Assembly: GCA_000727475.1 (NCBI GenBank)
Contig: KL647294.1
Span: forward strand, 2,677,365 to 2,741,364
Length of the DNA stretch: 64,000 bases
Source: Sarcocystis neurona
Taxonomy: Eukaryota > Apicomplexa > Conoidasida > Eucoccidiorida > Sarcocystidae
Direction: 5' to 3'
Shown here: one piece after another, positions 56,081 to 64,000 of the stretch
Numbering within the stretch: position 1 is the stretch's first letter
Layout of the letters: every line of letters begins with the position of its first letter
Position numbers and translations under genes: made by a program
The notes under the pieces: generated by a model
The model's database searches: none
Seen by the model: only the letters and a program-made list of their open reading frames with translations
What the model was told of the DNA's origin: nothing

Positions 56081-59000
56081 GTTGTCTGTGTGGGCGTAAT
56101 GTGGAGCGATCGACACGACTAACGACCACAACTTCATTGCACTGTGTAAATGTGTGAACTCCTGGTGCGGGCCAGCGCGGACACGCGCACTCATTCCCTA
56201 CGCAAGAACATCTATGCATACATGTGGATTTTGCCACCCGTGCAATACGTGCTGCAAAGGAATTTACTTGCCATAGCGGCCCAAAAACCTCGCCTACGAA
56301 TCACCTGCGTACGCAGGTTGGCCCCTGTGCCTACGTGCGTGCGCGTCCATGTACTGTAAAATTTGGTTGCAATGTTGTTCACTAACTCGACCGCAGTTGT
56401 ACAGATTTATATACATACACTTGTGCTGCTTACGCTGGGGGGTGTGAATACATGCGTGGCACCGAGAGTAAGCTGTAAAAGGGAGTCAAGATGTTTATGT
56501 ACAGCTCCGTACATGCACACACTCGCCTGTACCAGTTCTAGTACACATTATGTGGTGCAGTGTTGGTGGATTAGTAGGCATTCTTTTACAGCGCCTAGTA
56601 TACACACATGTGGATAATAAATACGGGACGGACAGCATTGTGTGTCCCGACAAGATACAGGAACGTGCGTCTACATGAATCGACAGTGTATTGTGTATGA
56701 GTGTGGGTGACTGTACACGTGGATAGGCCGCTACGTCAGTGAACCCACCTGATAAACAATGCACACGAACCCGCTGCATTTTTTTAAAAGTAAATTTCTC
56801 TGCTAGATACGGTCTAATCTCGAACGTCCAAAGGAACGTGTACGCACGTAGCCGCATGTATATATTATGTATATACACGTACAATGTGTACGCAGAAAGT
56901 TTCGCGATACACACGTATACACACGTACGCACCTACGTTGGCACCGTCTAACGATCCACGTAAGTGGCAAGACGAGCAGTTTTCGGCTTCTCAGTCCATT
57001 CTTTTCATCCCTGCTTGAGACAGTTTGTTAAGTTCAAACCCAGCGATCCACTGTGGAGCTCACAAAGGTATGTGTCACCGACAGAGCCGGTGGGAAACGG
57101 ATCATGCTAGCAGCAGCATTCGCAGCGGCAAGCGCGAACGAATGCGGCAGTAGGTTTCAAAGTAGATGCACGCACACTTGTAGTGACACGCCAGATTGAG
57201 GGCGACTTAGTGACGCACGCAACGCCGCCTACCCTCACGCTTGCCAACCTGGCTGTGCGGATACTCGGGTGAGATATTTACTTGAAAACAATCAAGACAC
57301 ACTGGTGTCGCCCATGTGTAAGGTCATCGCTTCCTTCTCTGCATCTCCTGCATCTCACACAGGCCGCAGATTTAGATTTGCTTGCATTCAGCTTGAATTT
57401 AGTTGAGTAAATACTTGTTTGCATGTATACGTACGTGCACGTGGGATATGTACAAAAACTGTGCCTGTGAAATCTGATACGCTAACCGGATGCCGACGTA
57501 AAGCTGAATCCTGCCACTTGACTACCTGATGAAGCAGTAGTTTCGAAGAGTACAGAAGTCCTCAGTATACGTGAGAAGACACCCCGATAAGTAAGAGAAC
57601 ACACGGCCCCAAGACAGTGCAACTGTATTCTTACCAGCAGCGTCTGGATTAGAGCGTCGTGTCTTCCAACTTCGGGGTCTCATGAACACTTTTCAGGAAA
57701 CAAGCATAAAAGCGGTAGCTGTGTTTACATACACGCACCATTTTGTACGTGTAAAACCGACAGAACAATGTCCACTTACCGCAGGAGGTATAATCTAGTT
57801 CAGGTGCGAGAGAGACGGTGGTTGTCAGTGCGCGGGTTATGCTGGGAACAGGGCTGTTGCCAGATCGGAGACTTTTACGTCCCCTTCCGTCTGTGTGCAT
57901 ATACTTGCATAAGGGGAAAAAAAGTGTGTTGCAACGAACAGCAATGACTCGAATTACGTGCATCTGCGGATGCCATTGCACGTTCGGTAAGCGCCCCGCG
58001 CGCCCTGTTCGCCACTTGTGCATTTGCCCCGTAGTGGCTGGTCTCTCCTGAGCACCTAGAAATGCCTGGGGAGTGTGGCGTTGCGTACGACTTGCACAGG
58101 CCGTGATACGTCATACGCAGCTGGCCCGGCCGCTGCTGTTCGTCTACGTAGTTCTTCGCCCTGTGGCAATGTGAAGAGAAGTGCATCTTTGCTGTCTGCG
58201 AAGCGGAGCAGAGGAGCGTCTGCATTCTGTCTCTCTATGTGACTTTATACGTCTGTGGACGCCTACATTAAGTTAGGTACGTAAGTACAAAATTTTCGTC
58301 CACTCTCTCTACTCCTAAATTGCGCCACGCACATTTACCCAAGATATACGTCGACTCTCTCGCTGTACGCCGCTACATACGCGTACGGACAGCTGCACTG
58401 GATTACGCATCTATATAATTTACAAAAAATACACCTAGGTACTACCCTGTTTAGAAATCTAGGATGAGCTGCAACACATAGGGCGGCACTACGCGAATAA
58501 AATCAGAAAAATGTTCAAGCCTTCAAGTTACGCGTCACACATCAAATGCTGGAAGTGACAGCTTTCCTAGGGCTGTTGTAATAAAAACTGCTGGAGAGCT
58601 GCTTAAACACTCTTGCGCCAACGCAGTCGTACACCCACACATGTGAAGGAGATGGCGATACGCGTATGTACGTGTATGTATATGTATGTATATATATGTC
58701 TATGTTGAACTGGAAAGGACACCTATGCTGGTATACACATAAGGATCAGCTACACGTAGACATATGTCTATGTTTTTTTATATGCAGACACCCCGAAAAA
58801 TGTTTGCGCGTGTAGAGGCAAAAGTCCTACCGTGCGTTTCTTGAGAAATGGTCGTGACAACTCGAGGTAAGATATGCTCTCCTTCACTTGCGACTGACAA
58901 GAAGTGAAGCGTCCTTCGACATCTGCGTGCCTTCTACCTCGCTGCCGCTGCTGCCTTAAACGTCTATGCGGCTTTTCATGCATTTTGGAAACGTTCAGTG

Positions 59001-60932
59001 TTTTTGAAAGATACTGCTTCGTAATCTCTTGTAGCCCACACATCCCTTTCCCTCCTTCTGTAAACCCACACGTATGTATACGGAAAGAGAAAGAGAGAGG
59101 GATCGTCGATTTGATCAGCGAGACGTGCTGTTGCACGTGCCTGCTGCTTTTTTTTTTTCGCCTTGGTGAAGAAACTTCAACAGCGCAGTGACAATTTACA
59201 TATGTTGTCTACGCGTCCTCCTTTCTTCTGCACATGAAGCTACGACTTGCCTCACCGGTGAGGGACTGAGTGAGTGAGCCCTCTACAGTAGATAGTTTCG
59301 TTTGTTCAGGTACGTGATCCTTCGCGTCACGGCTCCTTTGTCTCCGCTTCAGCCCACAATACTGTGTAGCTCCCCACCAATCTGCTAACCAGAAGTTCGT
59401 GAGCAGACAAGACATATACACGAGTATGCAAACCTTGTAAATTTCGAATATCACTCGCGCCAAGTGCCACACAGCGGAACAGCGTGCTATCGGCAGTCTA
59501 GCATTCTGCGCGTGGTAAGTCTACAGTTCCAATACCTTCTGAAATATCAACGTTAGTCTAAAGCCGACCCCCCTACGTGCTGGTATGTGTACATTTTTCC
59601 CCGTGTAGCTGCATCTCGTGTGAAAACGATGTACTTCTACACTCGTATACATACATATATATATATATATATGTAAATAAACGATGTACACGAACGACGA
59701 AAAAGCACTCTTTGCTACTCCCCCTGTCCATACGCCTCTTTGCAGTGCATCGGAGGCAGCCGCTACTAACTCTTCAACGTCTCTCGCATGTACACAGACC
59801 TAAAAGAAATCGCAGCTGAGGGTGCCCATGCAGAAGCTGATCTCTTAGTGTGGTGACAACCAGCGTGCTGCCCTACCACAAATATTGACAAATGGTATGT
59901 ATGCACGTACAAGGACAATTACACTTGCGTATTCGTGTGTGTATCTCAGCAGATTACAAACGTGCACACCCATTACTTAGTCGCGCTCTCAGTTGCTTTG
60001 GGCGCAGTAGCTTCGAGGTTCTTCCTGGTGAAGGCGCGTCCAGCACGAGAACGTTTACATGAGAAATTGGACGCGAGACGTTCCACACGTGTTCGGCAAC
60101 ACAGCAACGATGATGCAGCAAGAACTTCCTAGCAGCGTCCGCGTCCTCGCGTTTCCCGCGCATGTATTGATGCCTGTTGCTCCGGCATAAAAGAGTTGCA
60201 CATCCTCTCTCAGCACAGTAACGTAGCGTCTCTAAGCAGCGTAGCAAAGGACTGTTCCCTAGCAGTTGCAGTTCTCAGCAACAGCCCTCTCAATACAGCA
60301 GGAGCACGCTTACCATGCAGCAGGATGACCGATCAGACACGTAGCGGCAGTAACAGCGGCGCAGTGGCTGAACACTGAGAAAAAGGACGCAAGTCGTCTC
60401 TCGAGTGCAAGTTTATGTCTCCCATGCCTCTGCAAGGCCTCTGTCATGTCTTGCAGATCATTCGATGCCCCACGCGTATTATTAGGCTTTACTAGTGATG
60501 ACGCTTGAAGCACACGCACACAAAAAAAGTAAGAATCTTTACCTATATGCATAAGTATATGTAGCAGTGTGTTTACTTTTCTACAGAGGAAAACAACATA
60601 CTGCTACACAATTATAGGTCACGGCCTTGCCACTTTGAAGCGACCACGCGGGTACTTTCGCTCGTGGCGTGCCCTCCGTGTTGTCAGGACGCTGTTCACA
60701 CATACGCACATCTGTGTGTATACATGTCTTCGTATGCATACTCACACATGTAAACATACGCACGTGTCTCTACGCCGCTCTACCAATGCATGTGTATACA
60801 CGTGTATCTGCATATCTGTAGAACAGTACGGTGAGGTTTGCCACGCCAAAATTGTCTCACCTGCAGAGGTGCACGAATATACGCTGTGTGGTAGTGAAGT
60901 GAGCGCGCGCAGCCGAGACGCAGGCAACGCGG
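56081..60932. other. No gene recognised
   Basis: Unique, AT-richer sequence with few repeats. Short open frames (for example minus 58768-59136 and minus 59954-60247) lack ATG starts or splice support. Confidence 0.4.
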
Positions 60933-62161
60933 TCAAGGAGTGAGCAGGGCACACTGGAGCTGGTGCTGTTCTGTACGTAATCTGAAAGCAGCAGCAGCAG
61001 TAGCGGCATCGGCAGGTGCAGCAGTGGTGGATGGGTCTGCGCATGCATAAGGACCGACAGGAATGCTGCATTTTAGAGTGGAGGCCGCAGGAGACGGGAA
61101 TACCAAACTGCGTTCCTGCTGCTGCTGGTGCGGCACCGGGTCGGTCATCGTACCCCCGTAGATCGTTTCTGGGCTAGCCTGGCAGCTACTTCTTCTTGAC
61201 GTTGCTCCTGCTGCTTCTGTTGCAGGCCCTGCCCAGCTGCTGTTTCTGTTCGCCGTGGGGAAGGGTGCTGGTGCTGTCAACAAAGCAGATGGTCGTGCTG
61301 GAGTCAAAGGAACGCCCAGTGCAATCTGATCGTCAAAGAAGCGACTAGCGTGAGCTGCAAAACTCGTAGGGGGAAGTGGGGTTTCTCTTATAGGTACAAA
61401 CGTATTTCGCAGGTACCTGCGCTGGACGGAAGGCAGCTGTCGGTAGTAGTACGGCTGCAGCGCTACAGGAACGTTCACATCGAACAACTCTTCGCTAGTA
61501 TATGCTCCTACTGGAGGCAGCGGCCTCTGCCACCGGGCAGCTGCTTTGCTGCTGCTGCTGCTCCGGCCCCGTTGCTGCTGCATTCGTCTAGCAGCTTCAT
61601 CCCCGTCAGCTCCAGCTGCTGCAGCAGACCCATTCGAGATCTGCTGGGCCCACCGCCCTCTCGCATCGGCGCTTCTCGAATATCTAGGATGCATCTTCTT
61701 AATGTAGTCCCGGCCTGTTCCATTGTCCCCGCGGCAGCAGCAACACAGCCAAACAGGCAGCACCAGTAGCGCAGCAGATGCAGCTCGAAGCAGCAGCAGT
61801 AGTAGCACAGGAGTACCACCAGCAGCGCACCAGCACACAGCAGAGCAAGTCGTTCACGCGAGTCGCAGCAGCGGAGAGCCCCCAGCAGCGCAGCAGCACA
61901 CAGCAGAAGCATCAGTGTAGCAGCGGCAGCACGCGGCGAGAGAAACCGCAGTAAGTCGGCCAGCAGAGGCAGGACAGCAGCACCCCCGAGACAGCAACCC
62001 TGCACCACTGCAGGACACCGGAATGGCCGCACTCCTACTTCCATGTTGCTGTCACAGGAGATGCAAGTCTTTCCCACGGCGTGGGGCCCAAGAAGCACCA
62101 GGAGGATCATCTTGCCACCGGCAGGCGTCACGCGCAGGAAATCTTTCTGCTCCCGTTGCAT
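60933..62161 (-). CDS. Predicted protein with N-terminal P-loop-like motif (two-exon model)
   Basis: Exon 62161-62056 starts at ATG (MQREQKDFLRV) and contains ILLVLLGPHAVGKT, which fits G-x4-GK-T with a preceding hydrophobic beta strand. It ends before GTGACA in phase 1. Exon 61714-60933 starts after GGAACAG in the complementary phase and reads RDYIKKMHPRYSR, an Ala/Ser/Gln-rich stretch, then AYTSEELFDVNVPVALQ and YRQLPSVQRRYLRNTF, ending TGA. The model is about 296 residues. Only the Walker A motif is visible; no Walker B or G-domain motifs follow, so nucleotide binding is uncertain. Extra exons, or a different donor at the GTAGGA near 62034, are possible. Confidence 0.4.
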
Positions 62162-63500
62162 GCATGCGCTCGCGCTTGCGTGTTGTACCCCACCGCTATG
62201 GCAGCTCCCCACACACGCAGGCCACTGCTAAACAGCATTTGCTGCTGCAGCGTCATTGCATGAACTCACTAGTAGCTGCACAGAGACGTCTAGGGACAAC
62301 GTATGGCCCCGCGTCCTTCTCCCGCAGCAGCAGCCCCACCTCATTTGATACCACAGAAACCGCCTGTGCCGCAGCAGCAGTTCTCACCGTCTAATGCAGC
62401 AAGTGGAGAGGCCAGCTACTCCGCAGCAGGTGCAGTGGAGGTGAAACAGGTGCCTGGGATACGGGAGGGAGGGGGCCTTGCATTTTTTTCTCAATGAAAG
62501 CCTAGAGAGTTGTTCCGTGTCTACAAAGCATTGTGGAGTGGAGAAAGCAAATGCGTGCCCCGTTTTTCCACTAGAGAGAAATAAGCAGTCGGCTCGAGGT
62601 ACGCCGCACGCATGCACTGGCGGCGCGCTAAGTAGAGAAAGAAATGCCACGCATTCGTCGCGGGGCAGAGGCGCGTCTTTCTTCTCTATTAAATCCACGC
62701 GCATGCAGGACAGAAGAAGCACTGCAGCGTGAGACACGAGAAAGGACCTGCCTGCGTGTATTCAAAAGAAACCACCAGCGCGCATGCAAGCGGAATGACG
62801 CTAAAGATAGGGAAGCCGCAGACGAAGACAGCAACCTCCAGAAAAAAGCGGAGTAGCACGCACACACGTGTGAGAGAACATGTGTCCCAGTGGACCCTGC
62901 GGCGACGCAATTGTGCGTAGAAGAAGAATCGTGGCAGTGAATACAGCAGAGAGAGGAGCTGTAGCTGCAGGCAAGCGGAGAAGCGCGTGGAGAGCCGTCT
63001 CCGTGGAAAGGAAGAGAAGGAGCCCGTCAGCGGAAGAACCAAATTCGCGCCGGTGTGTAACTTGCAGGAAGAAGCCGAAGCAGCAGCAGCAGGCGTGTGG
63101 AAGGTCAAATGAGCGACAACGTGCGCGTCGCAGGAGACGCGCACAAATTTAAGCACGACCGTCCCCTTCACACGAAGGTTGCATGCAGGGGAAAACAGGG
63201 ACCTTCCAATTCACCCGGAGGAACTTTCTGCATGCAGGAAGAAAATGTCCGCCAGATGGTGTGACCCCGCTTGCGTCGCACGCACAGAGCAGGAAGGCGA
63301 ACTCTACATTGTGGACGCAGGAAAACGCATGCACACAGAGACAGGGAGAGCGTAAGAGAGACGTGTGCTGCCGGGGCGGCAGCCTCGCACGACAGTTCCT
63401 CCAGAGATGTCCCCCCACGGGCGCAGAGACGGGAAAAAGAGAAATGCATGCATGCCAGCAAACTCGGAAGGCAAAGGTCGAGACGGGTCCCTGCCCGCCA
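62162..63500. other. No gene recognised
   Basis: Mixed sequence with CAG runs near 62320-62430 and several TGCATGC motifs. Frames on both strands lack recognisable content. Confidence 0.35.
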
Positions 63501-63519
63501 GAGTCAGAGAGCTACTAGC

Positions 63520-63849
63520 GCCACTCTGACTACTACTGCTACTACTACTACAACTGCAGCGATGGGTCGACGCGTGGACCTCCCAGGCCTGCACGTCGTC
63601 GTGGTCTCTGCAGACCCGTTTTGAGACAACCGCTGCGCGCGCACGAAGACAGAGAAAACCTCTTCTTTCGTGCGTGCGTTTCTGTCGCAGGGGCAGCTCA
63701 CACACCCACGCGTGCAGGACAAACAGAAAAAAAATATCCCCAGGTGTGTCGGCGCCCGTGTAGAGAGACTTGCAGTCTTACCCTTTTCAAGGGCCGCATT
63801 AATCTGAAGAGCGGCGAAGCCACTTGCCTCCTGCCGCCAGCGCAGTTTC
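63520..63849 (-). CDS. Partial unrecognised gene entering from the right edge
   Basis: Exon 63849-63782 follows GTTGCATCTCAG, reads KLRWRQEASGFAALQINAAL and ends at a GTAAGA donor in phase 1. A downstream exon from 63605 (after GTCTGCAGAG) joins in phase as K-DHDDVQAWEVHASTHR and then becomes Ser-rich; its end is not fixed, so the left coordinate is approximate. The 5' part lies beyond 64000. No family is recognised. Confidence 0.4.
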
Positions 63850-64000
63850 CTGAGATGCAACAGCAGCAGCCGAGTTGTGTGCACTGAACTTGCAGAAAAG
63901 CATTTGCACAAGTGAGACAGCAGCGGAAAAGGGCAGCCAGTGGTGTGAGCAGCAAATGCAGATATGCGTGTTGTGCCTGTAAAGACAGAGAGAAACAGGT

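Noticed and set aside
58768..59136. 122-codon minus frame with GLQEITKQYLSKTLNVSK
   Set aside because: No upstream ATG and only one plausible acceptor; insufficient for a gene call.
1..64000. tRNA, rRNA and telomeric TTTAGGG arrays
   Set aside because: Looked for T-loop/acceptor pairs and telomere units on both strands and found none that fold or repeat convincingly.

Overview
This is a eukaryotic window. It looks like a coccidian apicomplexan of the Eimeria type. The reasons are dense CAG/CTG triplet tracts that run through introns and exons and read as poly-Ala, poly-Gln or poly-Ser; (TATACA)n, (TG)n and GA-rich simple repeats between and inside genes; GT-AG introns of 0.7-3.4 kb; and a repeat-rich / repeat-poor segmentation. 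The species is inferred from composition and gene content. No marker gene names it.

Repeat-rich left half (1-26.5 kb). One minus-strand gene fills most of it: a PEX5-like peroxisomal import receptor with start codon at 26393 and stop at 2343. I model 13 coding exons that join in phase to about 1,377 codons. In order they carry an N-terminal PEX5 signature, W-x-x-x-F/W pentapeptides, a PEX7-binding box (18014-18139), and a C-terminal TPR array (exons from 11666 down to 3947) with the PEX5 hallmark [10 protein letters not shown]. About 83% of the 24 kb is intron, made of microsatellites and minisatellites plus a 569-base assembly gap (23481-24049) inside a tandem repeat. Left of the gene, at 1016-1160, lie four tandem copies of a palindromic element that also recurs singly at eight other places.

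Repeat-poor block (about 26.7-36.4 kb). It holds a candidate 51-codon two-exon gene (29438-29727, plus), a 54-bp triplicated repeat (31291-31450), and an unrecognised minus-strand protein gene (31741-33618). Otherwise I see no gene.

Middle (36.4-50 kb). A complete seven-exon PP2C-family phosphatase gene runs on the minus strand, 47821 to 37401, encoding 362 residues. All the metal-binding acidic residues are present, but the usual His of the DGHGG motif is Thr. A divergent unrecognised plus-strand gene starts near 47966 and ends at 48990. A coiled-coil ORF lies antisense inside PP2C intron 2.

Right end (50-64 kb). Mostly repeat-poor and gene-poor, with a 110-bp minisatellite at 55.7-56.1 kb. 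A minus-strand gene at 60933-62161 begins with a P-loop-like motif, and exons of a further minus-strand gene appear at 63.5-63.9 kb and continue past the window.

Exon boundaries were deduced by eye from splice-site dinucleotides, reading-phase agreement and family similarity. No alignment was run.
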